The notes beneath the pieces were generated by a model that saw only the letters and a program-made list of their open reading frames with translations, was not told the DNA's origin and made no database searches. This document shows positions 43,361 to 51,815 of a stretch of 64,000 bases of DNA, one piece after another. Each line of letters begins with the position of its first letter. The stretch's first letter is position 1. Position numbers and translations under genes: made by a program. Origin of the DNA: Sphingomonas ginkgonis (GTDB taxonomy: Bacteria; Pseudomonadota; Alphaproteobacteria; Sphingomonadales; Sphingomonadaceae); contig NZ_RWJF01000001.1 of the NCBI RefSeq assembly GCF_003970925.1, positions 3,032,501 to 3,096,500 of the forward strand, written 5' to 3'.

Positions 43361-43602
43361 CGCCGGCCGGCCTCCTCGTCCTGGCGACGGTAGGCGGCCT
43401 TCAGGATGCGCGGAACGAACAGCGCGTCGAGCGCACCGACCAGGACCAGCGGCAGCCCGAACGGCAGCGAGCCGCCGGGCCGGACCAAGTCACCCAGTGC
43501 GATAGCGATGCCGGCGAACACCATCCCCACCCCGAGCAGGCGGAAGATCGCGAACACCATGAACCGCTTGCGCCACAGCGCATGTTCCTCTTCGGGCGTC
43601 AT
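43357..43602 (-). CDS. Small membrane protein between HAD and ATP12 genes (81 aa)
   Basis: Two hydrophobic helices (FMVFAIFRLLGVGMVFAGIA and GLPLVLVGALDALFVPRIL) with a charged N-terminus MTPEEEHALWRKR and a basic C-terminus. No known domain is recognised. It overlaps both neighbours by four bases, so it is translated in the RluA-HAD-ATP12 operon. A membrane role in F1F0 assembly is a possible guess from the context only. Confidence 0.8.
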   Translation of the reverse strand: MTPEEEHALWRKRFMVFAIFRLLGVGMVFAGIAIALGDLVRPGGSLPFGLPLVLVGALDALFVPRILKAAYRRQDEEAGRR

Positions 43603-44270
43603 CGCTCCTCCCCCACCATCTGCTCGGCCATGGCGGCGACCTCCAGCGGCGCGCGCGCGATCGCCTCGGCCCCGGCGCGGAGCAGCTCGGCCTCGTCATG
43701 ATAGCCCCACAGCGCGCCGATCGCCCGGGCGCCGGCGGCCCGCGCCATCCCCATGTCCCAGGCGGTGTCGCCGATCACGACCGAGCGCCCCGCTTCGCAG
43801 CCGCTGTCGGCCAACGCCTGCAGCACCATCGAGGGGTGGGGCTTGGACGGGTGCGTGTCGGCGGTCTGGAGCGAGACGAAGCGGGCATGGATGCCGTGGC
43901 TCTCGAGGCAATGCTTCAGCCCGCGCATAGACTTGCCGGTGGCGACCGCGAGCAGCCAGTCCCGCTGCTCCATCCGGTCGAGCAGCTCGAGCACGCCGTC
44001 GTAGAGCGGCTCCTCGACCCGCCCGGCCCGGCGCATGGTCGAGAAGGCGTCCTTGTAGGTGGTCGACAGCGCCTCATGCTCGTCGCGGTCGGCGTCGGGC
44101 GCGAGGGTCGCCATCGCCTCGACGAGGCTGAGGCCGATGACCTTGCGCGCCTGCGCCGGGGGGAGCGGGTCGCGGCCGTGCGCGTAGAAGGTGGCGGTCA
44201 GCGCACGGTGGATGGTCGCGCCGCTGTCGACCAGGGTCCCGTCGCAGTCGAAGATGGCGAGCCGGCTCAC
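43599..44270 (-). CDS. HAD-IA family phosphatase, phosphoglycolate-phosphatase-like (223 aa)
   Basis: The N-terminal nucleophile motif is FDCDGTLVDSG (DxDGT), followed by a cap domain, a LAVATGKSMRGL (motif II Thr/Ser), a lysine near SKPHPSM, and a VVIGDTAWDMGMARAAGARA (motif IV Asp). Substrate could be phosphoglycolate or another small phosphomonoester. It starts with GTG, overlapping the RluA-like gene by four bases and the small membrane gene by four bases. Confidence 0.9.
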   Translation of the reverse strand: MSRLAIFDCDGTLVDSGATIHRALTATFYAHGRDPLPPAQARKVIGLSLVEAMATLAPDADRDEHEALSTTYKDAFSTMRRAGRVEEPLYDGVLELLDRMEQRDWLLAVATGKSMRGLKHCLESHGIHARFVSLQTADTHPSKPHPSMVLQALADSGCEAGRSVVIGDTAWDMGMARAAGARAIGALWGYHDEAELLRAGAEAIARAPLEVAAMAEQMVGEER

Positions 44271-45367
44271 CGGCCGCGGCCCCTGGCACCGGCCCGGCCG
44301 CGCCGCTCGCCCTTCCGCTCGCGCCGCTTGGTCTTAGCCGCCGCCGCCGCGCGCTTGGCCCTGGCCTCCGGGCTCTGCGCCGGATCGATCGTCTCCAGCG
44401 TCAGCGCGTCGCCATCGTCCTCGCTGAAGCCCAGGCTCGCCAGCGACTCCGTGAAGTGCTGCGGCAGCTCAGCCCGAGCGTCGATCAGCCCGTCGGGCGA
44501 GTCGATCCGAAGCCGCCGCGCGTGGAGGTGGAGCTTGCGGCTGATCCCCCCGGTCAGGAAGGCCTCCGCCCCGCCGTACTTGGCATCGCCGACAATCGGA
44601 TGGCCGATCGCCGCGAGGTGCGCGCGGAGCTGGTGGGTACGGCCCGTGAGCGGCTGCAACTCGAGCCAGGCGGCGCGATTGCCGGCGCGGTCGATCATCC
44701 GCCAGCGGGTCTTCGCCGCCAGCCCGTTCGCCTCGTCGACGTGCATTTTCTCGCCACCCGTTCCCGGCTGCTTGGCGAGCGGCAGGTCGATCAGCCCGCC
44801 TTCCAGCGAGGGGACGCCGGTGACGATCGCCCAATAGACCTTGCGCGCGGTACGGCCCGAGAAGCTCTTGGAGAAGAAGCTGGCGGCGCGGGCGTTGCGC
44901 GCGACCAGCAGCACGCCGCTGGTGTCCTTGTCGAGACGGTGGACCAGCTTGGGCCGGTTGCCCCGCGCATCGGCAAGCCCGTCCAGCAGCCGGTCGAGAT
45001 GCTGCTTGGTCTTGGTCCCGCCCTGCGTCGCGAGACCCGGCGGCTTGTTGAGGACGAAGGCGTCGGCGGTCTGGTCGATCACCATCCCGCGCACGAAATC
45101 CTCCTCTTCCTCGGTCAGCGGGTCGCGCCGGGGCTCCGCCTTGGCCGGGCGGTCCGCCTCGTCGGGGAAGGGCATCGACAGGACCTGGCCGGCCTCGACC
45201 CGGTCGCCGGGCACCGCCTTCTTGCCGTCGAGCTTGAGCTGGCCCAGCCGCGCCCAGCGCGAGACCATGTTGAAGCTGGTGTCGGGGAGGTGCCGCTTGA
45301 CCCAGCGGTCGAGGCGGATGCCGTCGTCCTCGTCGGCAACGGAGAAAGTGCGGGCGGTCTCGGCCAT
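44267..45367 (-). CDS. RluA family pseudouridine synthase (366 aa)
   Basis: The N-terminal S4-like RNA-binding region (IRLDRWVKRHLPDTSFNMVS) precedes the catalytic domain with the HRLDKDTSGVLLVARN motif, which contains the catalytic Asp. LTGRTHQLRAHLAAIGHPIV and GGISRKLHLHARRLRI complete the family. It may modify 23S rRNA or tRNA (RluC/D-like); the target cannot be set here. The long basic C-terminal tail (KRRERKGERRGRAGARGRGR) is unusual and could aid RNA binding. The ATG at 45367 is preferred to the longer frame to 45436. Confidence 0.9.
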   Translation of the reverse strand: MAETARTFSVADEDDGIRLDRWVKRHLPDTSFNMVSRWARLGQLKLDGKKAVPGDRVEAGQVLSMPFPDEADRPAKAEPRRDPLTEEEEDFVRGMVIDQTADAFVLNKPPGLATQGGTKTKQHLDRLLDGLADARGNRPKLVHRLDKDTSGVLLVARNARAASFFSKSFSGRTARKVYWAIVTGVPSLEGGLIDLPLAKQPGTGGEKMHVDEANGLAAKTRWRMIDRAGNRAAWLELQPLTGRTHQLRAHLAAIGHPIVGDAKYGGAEAFLTGGISRKLHLHARRLRIDSPDGLIDARAELPQHFTESLASLGFSEDDGDALTLETIDPAQSPEARAKRAAAAAKTKRRERKGERRGRAGARGRGR

Positions 45368-45456
45368 GCGCGCGCCTCTAGCGGAACGGCCGGGCCGGGG
45401 CAAAGCGGTCATCTCCCCGCTTCCCATCCGGGGCATCGCCTTGTAATTGCACGCCC

Positions 45457-45978
45457 ATGGTCGTCGCGAATGACTATTATGCGATCCTCGGCGTGGCGCC
45501 GGACGCCGACGGCGCCAAGATCCGCAACGCCTACCGGCTGCTGATGCGGCGCTACCACCCCGACGTGAATGCCTCGGCCGAGGCGATGGCGCTCGCGACC
45601 GCCATCAACGAAGCCTATGCCTGCCTGCGCGACGCCTCGAAGCGTGCCCACTACGACCGCTTGCGCCGGCGTCGCCCGGATCCGCGCCGGACCGCCCGCC
45701 CGGCGCCGCCGCCGACCGCGCCGTGGCAGCCGGGCCATGTCTCGACCGCCGGGGTCGAGCGGCAGCCGTTCCGGTTCGAGCCGAGCTGGAGCAAGGCCGC
45801 GATCGTCGCCATCGCCGCGCTGGTCACGATCGTCACCTTCGCCCTCACCTCCGCCACCCCGCCACGCGATCCGGTGGCGCCCTGGCCGGCACGCGCCGAG
45901 ATGGTGGGACACGAAGCGCTGCCCGAAATGAGCGGCGGCACGGGCCCGGGCGACCAGGCGACGCGAGCGCCGAAGTAG
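45457..45978 (+). CDS. J-domain membrane protein (173 aa)
   Basis: A J domain occupies about residues 1-70, with the HPD motif in RRYHPDVNASAEAM, and it ends KRAHYDRLRRRRP. A Pro-rich linker is followed by one transmembrane helix at about 112-131 (AIVAIAALVTIVTFALTS), with a short outside tail. It is probably a membrane-tethered co-chaperone that recruits DnaK, as in DjlA-like proteins, though the layout (J domain N-terminal, helix C-terminal) differs. It is convergent with the hypothetical at 45988. Confidence 0.85.
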   Translation: MVVANDYYAILGVAPDADGAKIRNAYRLLMRRYHPDVNASAEAMALATAINEAYACLRDASKRAHYDRLRRRRPDPRRTARPAPPPTAPWQPGHVSTAGVERQPFRFEPSWSKAAIVAIAALVTIVTFALTSATPPRDPVAPWPARAEMVGHEALPEMSGGTGPGDQATRAPK

Positions 45979-45987
45979 TCGGCCCGA

Positions 45988-46356
45988 TCAGTCCGGCGGC
46001 CGCCGGCTCCAGTAGCGGAACGCGGCGGACTGCAGGCGCTTGACCAGCGTCTTTGCCGCCGCGCCTTCCCAGCTTCCGCGATGGCCATGTTTCTCGGCGC
46101 CGCCGGCGACCCACCAGCCCTGCCCCGGCAGCCCGTCGGACTGGCGGACGACGAGCACCGCCAGCTCGGGCTCGCCGCGCTCCGCCGCCTCCGCGTCGAC
46201 CGCGCCGAGCGTCTGGCACAGCGCGCGCATCTTGGGGCGGGAAAAGGCATAGCCGAGATGGTTGAGCAGCTCGGAATAGGTGATCGCCGTCCCGGCCGCG
46301 GCTGCGGCGACCAGATGGGCGCGGACGATGTTCGGGTCGGCGAGCGGCTCGCTCAC
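45988..46356 (-). CDS. Conserved hypothetical protein (122 aa)
   Basis: No recognised domain. The sequence begins with a GTG and reads SEPLADPNIVRAHLVAAAAAG, then TYSELLNHLGYAFSRPKMRA with a possible helix-turn-helix, and PELAVLVVRQSDGLPGQGWW in the middle. The YSELL and W-rich pieces look like a small nuclease-like or ATP-grasp-adjacent fold, but I cannot assign it. The gene lies 11 bases after the DUF4893-like lipoprotein gene and is probably co-transcribed. Database names such as ribose-phosphate pyrophosphokinase for such short proteins would be misannotation; it is far too short. Confidence 0.6.
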   Translation of the reverse strand: MSEPLADPNIVRAHLVAAAAAGTAITYSELLNHLGYAFSRPKMRALCQTLGAVDAEAAERGEPELAVLVVRQSDGLPGQGWWVAGGAEKHGHRGSWEGAAAKTLVKRLQSAAFRYWSRRPPD

Positions 46357-46367
46357 GCCCGCGCCGC

Positions 46368-47063
46368 TCACTTGGGCTGTTCGGCCACCGGGGTCAGCTC
46401 GAACACGTCGAGCTTGGACTGGCTGCGCGGCCAGGGGATGACGAGGCGCCACTGGAACGCGCCGATGCGCTGGAACACGCCGGCCATGTTGCGTGCGCTG
46501 CTCTCGCCATAGGCGAGCGGCTGGTCCTCGCTGCCCAATGCCAGGCTGCCGAGATAAACGAGGCGGTCGGCGCGGTCGTCGGCGTAGAGCCGGCCGGCCG
46601 GACGCTGGCTTCCGGTCTGCTTGACGATGGTCAGCTCGTCCCCGTCCACCTCGACATAGCAGAAGAAGGGCTTGAACCGCTCGAACGCCTTGGTCTTGCG
46701 AGTATAGTTGCCGACCTTGACCAGCCGGCAGTTGTAGCTGCCCGGGGTCGGCGCCGGGCGCGGCAGCGCGGCGGCCGGCTTGAGCAGAAGTCCTTCCTTG
46801 GAGATGTCGTCGGCCGCACCGCCCGCGCGGGCGTCGGCGAGTGCGGCGGTCCAGGCGGCCTCGACCCGGGCGATGCGGTCGCGATCGTCGGGATTGGCAA
46901 GGCCGATCCACTTGTCCGACGGGCTTGGCGGCTCCACCGACACGGAGGGCTTGGGCTTGTACGGGTGCTTGCCCAGCGTCTCGCATCCGCCCAGCGCCAG
47001 TACGCCGCTCACCGCGATTGCCACCGCGATACCGCGCCCCACCATTCCTATTCCCCTAACCAT
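46368..47063 (-). CDS. Lipoprotein, DUF4893-like (231 aa)
   Basis: A signal sequence ending in LALGGC gives a lipobox with the lipidated cysteine near residue 27. A Pro/Ser-rich tether follows, then a domain with YNCRLVKVGNYTRKTKAFE, FFCYVEVDGDELTIVKQTGS, and QRIGAFQWRLVIPWP. This fits DUF4893 proteins of sphingomonads, whose function is unknown. An alternative start at MVGRGIAVAIAV (47045) also gives a good signal peptide. It is divergent from rarD. Confidence 0.75.
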   Translation of the reverse strand: MVRGIGMVGRGIAVAIAVSGVLALGGCETLGKHPYKPKPSVSVEPPSPSDKWIGLANPDDRDRIARVEAAWTAALADARAGGAADDISKEGLLLKPAAALPRPAPTPGSYNCRLVKVGNYTRKTKAFERFKPFFCYVEVDGDELTIVKQTGSQRPAGRLYADDRADRLVYLGSLALGSEDQPLAYGESSARNMAGVFQRIGAFQWRLVIPWPRSQSKLDVFELTPVAEQPK

Positions 47064-47150
47064 CCGAGACTAGGCCCCCCACAGGCGCTGAATCAATTTA
47101 GACTTCGTTAACGTTGTTTGCCGGGGAGCGGCTCGCTAGCGACCGGCGCG

Positions 47151-48098
47151 ATGAACAGCCCCGGACCCGCGCCCACCGCCCGATCAGACCAACGGACCGG
47201 AGTCCTGTTCGGGCTGATCGCCTATCTCCTATGGGGCCTGTTCCCGATCTACTTCAAGGCGCTCGGGGCAATTCCGCCGATCGACATCGTCGCCCACCGG
47301 ATCTGCTGGTCGCTGCTCCTGGTTCTCGCGCTGGTGGCAGCCAGCCGGAGTGGCAACCGGCTGCGGGCGATCGGCCGCCAGCCGCGCCTGCTGTTCGCGC
47401 TGCTGCTCACCGCGCTGCTCGTCGCGGTCAACTGGCTGGTCTACGTCTATGCGGTGAACAGCGGCCATGTGCTCGCGGGAAGCCTCGGTTATTATCTCAA
47501 CCCGATCGCCAACATCCTGCTCGGCCGCTTCGCGCTTGGCGAGCGGCTGAGTGGCCGGCAGTGGGCGGCGGTGGCGATCGCCGCGGCGGGGATCCTCGCG
47601 CTGGCGGTCGAGGCCGGCGCGACCCTGTGGATCAGCCTCGTCCTGTGCGTCAGCTTCTCGCTCTACGGCTTCCTGCGCAAGGTGCTCGACGTCGACGCGC
47701 TCGGCGGGCTGACGATCGAGACGCTGTGGCTGGCACCGGTGGCGCTCGGCTGGCTGCTGCTGTTCGGCGGCGCGCACGGCGGCGAGACCTTCGGCCGTCA
47801 TGCGAGCACCAGCCTGATGCTGGTCGGCACCGGCATCGCCACGACGGTGCCGCTGCTGCTGTTCACCGGCGCGGCGCGGCGCATTCCCTATTCGACGCTG
47901 GGCATGCTCCAGTTCATCACCCCAACGCTGCAGTTCCTGCTTGCGGTGGTGCTGTTCGGCGAGCGGTTGACGACGCCACATGCGATCGCCTTCAGTGCAA
48001 TCTGGGCGGCGGTACTTATCTATGTCGCGGAACTGCTCCGGACCCGGCAAAGCGCCGACCCGGAGCCGCCGGTGGAAAGGAAGGACCTGACTTGCTGA
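47151..48098 (+). CDS. rarD: EamA family transporter RarD (315 aa)
   Basis: Ten predicted helices in two EamA halves, with the RarD-type N-terminus GLIAYLLWGLFPIYFKALG and the segment AVNSGHVLAGSLGYYLNPIA, place it in the RarD (drug/metabolite transporter) family, inner-membrane exporters of unknown substrate. The ATG at 47151 gives a normal N-terminal tail; a longer frame from 47118 exists. It overlaps the following small membrane gene by seven bases. Confidence 0.9.
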   Translation: MNSPGPAPTARSDQRTGVLFGLIAYLLWGLFPIYFKALGAIPPIDIVAHRICWSLLLVLALVAASRSGNRLRAIGRQPRLLFALLLTALLVAVNWLVYVYAVNSGHVLAGSLGYYLNPIANILLGRFALGERLSGRQWAAVAIAAAGILALAVEAGATLWISLVLCVSFSLYGFLRKVLDVDALGGLTIETLWLAPVALGWLLLFGGAHGGETFGRHASTSLMLVGTGIATTVPLLLFTGAARRIPYSTLGMLQFITPTLQFLLAVVLFGERLTTPHAIAFSAIWAAVLIYVAELLRTRQSADPEPPVERKDLTC

Positions 48099-48313
48099 AC
48101 CTCATCTCGATCCTGATAGGCCTGGTCTCGCTGGTAATGGCGGTGTTCGCCTTCATCCCGCTGCTCGGCTGGGCCAACTGGTTCATCCTCCCGCTGGCCT
48201 TACTCGGCGCGGGGATCGGCGCACTGGCGATCGGTAAGACCGGGCGCAACCTCAACCTGCTGGTAATCGTGATCGGGGTCGTCCGGCTGATCCTCGGTCA
48301 CGGCATCCTGTGA
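48092..48313 (+). CDS. Small membrane protein (73 aa), TTG start
   Basis: Hydrophobic nearly throughout: LNLISILIGLVSLVMAVFAF, a short loop LLGWANWFILPLALLGAGIG, and LLVIVIGVVRLILGHGIL, giving about three helices. The start appears to be a TTG at 48092 within the end of rarD; GGAAGGA lies upstream. No family is recognised, although similar short proteins are common. It overlaps rarD by seven bases and the YdeI-like gene by four, which supports real translation. Confidence 0.7.
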   Translation: MLNLISILIGLVSLVMAVFAFIPLLGWANWFILPLALLGAGIGALAIGKTGRNLNLLVIVIGVVRLILGHGIL

Positions 48314-48903
48314 GCCGAAGCGCCGCGGTCGACGACTATGTCGCCGCGGCACCACCGTTTGCGCGGTCGATCCTCGAGCATGTCCGCGGCCGGGTGCACG
48401 CCCTCGTCCCCGACGCCGAGGAAGCGATCAAGTGGGCCAAGCCGGCCTATCTGGTCGGTGGGCGGATCCTGCTCGTCACCGCCGCCTTCAAGGCCCATGC
48501 AGCGCTCAGCTTCTGGCGTGCCGGGACAGCGCTGCCCAACGCGGAGACCAGCGCGATGGGACAGTTCGGACGGCTTACCGCACTCGCGGACCTGCCCGAC
48601 GATACGCGCCTCGACGCACTGATCGTGGAGCTCGCCGAGGCAGCGCGGACACCAGCGACGGCTGCCCGCCGCAGTCCGGCGACGTCGCGCCCTGCGCTCG
48701 AGCCGCATCCCGCCTTCCTTGCCGCGCTTGATTCGGAGCCCGCCGCGCGGGCGCAGTTCGACCGCTTCAGCGACAGCTGCCGCCGCGAATATATCGAGTG
48801 GATCAGCGAGGCGAAACGCGACGACACCCGGGCACGGCGGATCGCCGAGGCGACCGGCTGGATCGCGCAGGGCCGCAAGCGCAACTGGCGCTACGAGCGC
48901 TGA
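48310..48903 (+). CDS. YdeI/OmpD-associated, DUF1801 family protein (197 aa)
   Basis: The N-terminal DUF1801 part has EEAIKWAKPAYLVGGRILLV and LSFWRAGTALPNAETSAMGQFG. The C-terminal YdeI helical region contains FDRFSDSCRREYIEWISEAK and RIAEATGWIAQGRKRNWRYE. YdeI-type proteins are associated with cationic peptide resistance in enteric bacteria, but the molecular role is unknown. GTG start overlaps the previous gene (GTGA). It overlaps the convergent GT87 gene by 13 bases. Confidence 0.85.
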   Translation: MSRSAAVDDYVAAAPPFARSILEHVRGRVHALVPDAEEAIKWAKPAYLVGGRILLVTAAFKAHAALSFWRAGTALPNAETSAMGQFGRLTALADLPDDTRLDALIVELAEAARTPATAARRSPATSRPALEPHPAFLAALDSEPAARAQFDRFSDSCRREYIEWISEAKRDDTRARRIAEATGWIAQGRKRNWRYER

Positions 48904-49979
48904 TCCCCGGCGCGCCCGCGGTGCCAGGCTTCGCGGGCCAGCTGCAGCGCCATCAGCAGGATTCCGAACGCCGCCAGCGCGTTGCTGATGACCAGCGCGG
49001 CGGCGAGCCACAGCAGGGGTGAGCGCCGCTCGTCGAGCAGCATCGCCGCCGCGGCCAGCGAGACCCCGGCCAGGTCGTAGTTGAGCGTGTAGGGCGACAA
49101 CAGGATGGTCGAGCAGGCGAAGGCGGCGTAGCGGTCCACGACCGGGGCCTCGCCGCGGAACACTAGCGCGGTCGTCGCCAGCCCGACCGGAATCCCCAAC
49201 GCATAGCTCCAGCCCGGCAACCCGAGCCGGAGCGCGAGCCCGTAGAGGCCGACGTCGAGCCGGTCGACGTGAAGCTCGGCCAGCACCGCGGGAAAGCGCC
49301 GCACGCAGTCCTGCCAGCGCGGCCACAGCTCGGCGCCGAACAGCGCGACCGATACGAGAAAGATCAGCAGGCTGGCGAGCATCGCCCAGGCGATCCCGCG
49401 CCAGTCGCGCCGGACCAGCATCGCGACCGGCGCGGCGAGCAGGGTCTGCGGCTTGATCATCGCCGCGGCGGCGAGGAACGCGCCGCGCCAGCGCGGGTCG
49501 GTCGCGGACAGGCCGGCGATCACCAGCGCGCCCATGAACAGCCCGGTCTGCCCGGCAATGAGGACGCAGACCCCGGCATTGGTGACGAACCCTAGCGCGA
49601 TCGCCGGGACCGGGATCATCCGACGCGCCGCAAGCAGCATCGCCACTGATCCGGCGATGCACCAGGCGATTAGCGAGGGCCAGAAGGGCAGCAGCCCGAA
49701 TGGCCGGACCAGGATCAGCGACGGAGGCGGATAGGGGAACTGGGGATAGCGATAGATGAAGTCGAGCGGCGCCGCAGCGATGGTCCAGAAGATGGTGTAG
49801 TCGCCGAGATAACGATGGAAATAGATCATCGACCCAATCGGCGAGATCAGCGTCCACCAGCTCATCGCCAGCCCGAAGGCGAGCATTGCCCGGCGCAGCA
49901 GCCGGCGGCTCTCGGCCGAGGCAAACGGCCCCGACTCTCCGTTCCCGTCAGCGAGCCGTAGCGCGCCGGCGTTCAGCAC
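48891..49979 (-). CDS. Glycosyltransferase family 87 membrane protein (362 aa)
   Basis: A multi-spanning protein (about 9-10 helices) with DYTIFWTIAAAPLDFIYRYP, where the aspartate is the GT-C-type active-site signature of GT87, and YPPPSLILVRPFGLLPFWPS after it. GT87 (DUF2029) enzymes use polyprenyl-phosphate sugars, usually mannose, on the periplasmic side. It may decorate lipids or glycoproteins of the envelope. Start is GTG. It lies 9 bases downstream of phaC on the same strand, perhaps by chance rather than function. Confidence 0.82.
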   Translation of the reverse strand: MLNAGALRLADGNGESGPFASAESRRLLRRAMLAFGLAMSWWTLISPIGSMIYFHRYLGDYTIFWTIAAAPLDFIYRYPQFPYPPPSLILVRPFGLLPFWPSLIAWCIAGSVAMLLAARRMIPVPAIALGFVTNAGVCVLIAGQTGLFMGALVIAGLSATDPRWRGAFLAAAAMIKPQTLLAAPVAMLVRRDWRGIAWAMLASLLIFLVSVALFGAELWPRWQDCVRRFPAVLAELHVDRLDVGLYGLALRLGLPGWSYALGIPVGLATTALVFRGEAPVVDRYAAFACSTILLSPYTLNYDLAGVSLAAAAMLLDERRSPLLWLAAALVISNALAAFGILLMALQLAREAWHRGRAGDQRS

Positions 49980-49988
49980 GAAGCGCCC

Positions 49989-51722
49989 TCAGCGCGTCCT
50001 GACGTAGCGGCCCGGTGCCTCCTCGAGCGCGGGGAGCTTGCCCTCGCCAGGCTGGCGCGCACCGGTCGCGGGCACCTCGTCGGCGCCAAGCGAGCGGATC
50101 CACTCCACCCAGTCGGGCCACCAGCTGCCCTTGTGCTCGGTGGCGTGGGCGATGAATTCGTCGAGGCTGGGCTGGTCCTGGTCACAGGTCCAATATTGAT
50201 ACTTCTGTGCTGAAGGAGGGTTAACGACCCCCGCGATGTGCCCCGAGCCGGCGAGCACGAAGCGCTTCGGCCCGGCGAAATGATCCATCACCTTCCACAC
50301 GCTCTCGGGCGGCGCGATATGGTCCTCGCGCCCGGCCTGAATGTAGCTCGGAGTCCGCACGGTCTTGAGGTCGACTGGCGTCCTGTCGATGCTCACCCCG
50401 CCGCACTCGACCAGCTTGTTCTGCTTGTAGAGCGTCTCGAGATAGTCGCGGTGCCACTTGGCGGGCAGGTTGGTGGTGTCGCTGTTCCAGTGGAGCAGGT
50501 CAAACGGCGCCGGCTCCTCGCCGAGCAGGTAATTGTTGACGACATAGTTCCAGACGAGGTCGCGGCCGCGCAGCGCATTGAAGGTCGCGGCCATGTAGCG
50601 CCCGTCGAGGAACCCCTTCTCGGCAGTGAGCTGGGAGTGGAGTCCCATCACCTCGTCGCCGAGAAACAGCTTCAAGTCGCCCGCCTGGGTGAAGTCGATC
50701 TGCGCGGTGAAGAAGGTCGCCGAACGGACCTTGGCCGCCTCGCCCTTCGCCTGAAGATAGGCGAGCGTCGCCGCGAGCGTCGTGCCCGCCACGCAATAGC
50801 CGATCGTATGGACGCTCTCGACCCCGAGGAGGTCACGGATCGTGTCGACCGCGTCGACCTGTCCGCGCAGGACGTAATCGTCGAGCACGACGTCCTTCAT
50901 GCTCTCGTCGGCCGACTTCCAGCTGACCATGAACAGGCTGATGCCCTGTTCGACGCACCAGCGGACGAAGCTCTTCTCCGGCGTCAGGTCGAGGATGTAG
51001 AAGCGGTTGATCCACGGCGGGAAGATGACGACCGGCGTGGTCAGCACCTTGTCGGTGGTCGGCGTGTACTGGATCAGCTGGTAGAGCGGCGTCTCCTTGA
51101 CCACCTTGCCCGGGGTGGTCGCCAGGTTGCGGCCGACCTCATACTCGCCTTTGCGGGTCTGGGTCAGCTGCCCCGCCCGGATGTCGTCGAGCATGTGGCG
51201 GAGCCCGTTGAGCAGGTTCTCGCCGCGACTGTCGATCGTCTTCTTGAGCACCTGCGGGTTGGTCAGCGCGAAGTTGGACGGGCTCATCGCGTCGATGAAG
51301 CTCTTGGTCGCGAAGCGCAGCTTCTGCCGCGCCCCTTCGTCGATGCCCTCGACTTCCTCGACGCCACGCATCAGCTGGTCGGAGACCGCGAGATAGGACT
51401 GGCAAATGGTGTCAAACAGCGGGTTATCGCGCCACTCGGGCGCGGCGAAGCGGCGGTCCTTGGCCTCGGCCGCCTTCTCGGTTGCGCCGAGCATCTGCCC
51501 CCAAGCCTGCAGCCCCTTGCTCCACGCCTCCGCCCCCGCGCGCATCAGGTCGAAGGCCTCGGGCGGCTGGCTCGGCGACTTCAGCCCGGGAAAGGGTTCG
51601 CCCGCCTTCCAGCTCTCCGCCCAGGTCTCCATCATCATCTGCTGGGCCCGGCCCATCACCAGGGTCCAGTGCTGCCAGTCTTCGAGGGTCGGGAAATTCG
51701 GAGCGGTGGTGGTTTCGTCCAT
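49989..51722 (-). CDS. phaC: Class I polyhydroxyalkanoate synthase (577 aa)
   Basis: The PHA polymerase: catalytic Cys310 in the lipase-box-like GYCVAGTTLAATLAYL, conserved WINRFYILDLTPEKSFVRW, and the C-terminal YIQAGREDHIAPPESVW histidine/aspartate region, as in Cupriavidus PhaC. The N-terminal about 120 residues are the variable dimerisation part. Class I is inferred from length and no PhaE/R partner. It polymerises 3-hydroxyacyl-CoA; phaA and phaB are not in the window, and the phasin gene is about 8 kb away. A dispersed repeat lies just before it. Confidence 0.94.
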   Translation of the reverse strand: MDETTTAPNFPTLEDWQHWTLVMGRAQQMMMETWAESWKAGEPFPGLKSPSQPPEAFDLMRAGAEAWSKGLQAWGQMLGATEKAAEAKDRRFAAPEWRDNPLFDTICQSYLAVSDQLMRGVEEVEGIDEGARQKLRFATKSFIDAMSPSNFALTNPQVLKKTIDSRGENLLNGLRHMLDDIRAGQLTQTRKGEYEVGRNLATTPGKVVKETPLYQLIQYTPTTDKVLTTPVVIFPPWINRFYILDLTPEKSFVRWCVEQGISLFMVSWKSADESMKDVVLDDYVLRGQVDAVDTIRDLLGVESVHTIGYCVAGTTLAATLAYLQAKGEAAKVRSATFFTAQIDFTQAGDLKLFLGDEVMGLHSQLTAEKGFLDGRYMAATFNALRGRDLVWNYVVNNYLLGEEPAPFDLLHWNSDTTNLPAKWHRDYLETLYKQNKLVECGGVSIDRTPVDLKTVRTPSYIQAGREDHIAPPESVWKVMDHFAGPKRFVLAGSGHIAGVVNPPSAQKYQYWTCDQDQPSLDEFIAHATEHKGSWWPDWVEWIRSLGADEVPATGARQPGEGKLPALEEAPGRYVRTR

Positions 51723-51736
51723 CTGCCTTCCTTAGC

Positions 51737-51795
51737 CGTCATTGCGAGCGGAGCGAAGCAATCCAGGCTCCAGTGGATTGCGTCGGCACTTTGTT
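51737..51795. repeat. Dispersed repeat of the ATTGCGAGCGGAGCGAAGCAAT type
   Basis: ATTGC...GCAAT and CAATCCA...TGGATTG form two nested palindromic parts in the 93-base gap between the divergent phaC and TRIC genes. The core sequence is a well-known repetitive element in alphaproteobacterial genomes. It must carry or border both promoters, so it may affect their expression, but nothing shows that it does. Confidence 0.75.
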
Positions 51796-51815
51796 CCTCG
51801 CAAGGACCGGGAACG

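Noticed and set aside
50238..51815. Plus-strand extension of the TRIC frame by over 500 codons upstream
   Set aside because: The extra sequence is antisense to phaC and low in complexity. The protein family begins at the ATG at 51816.
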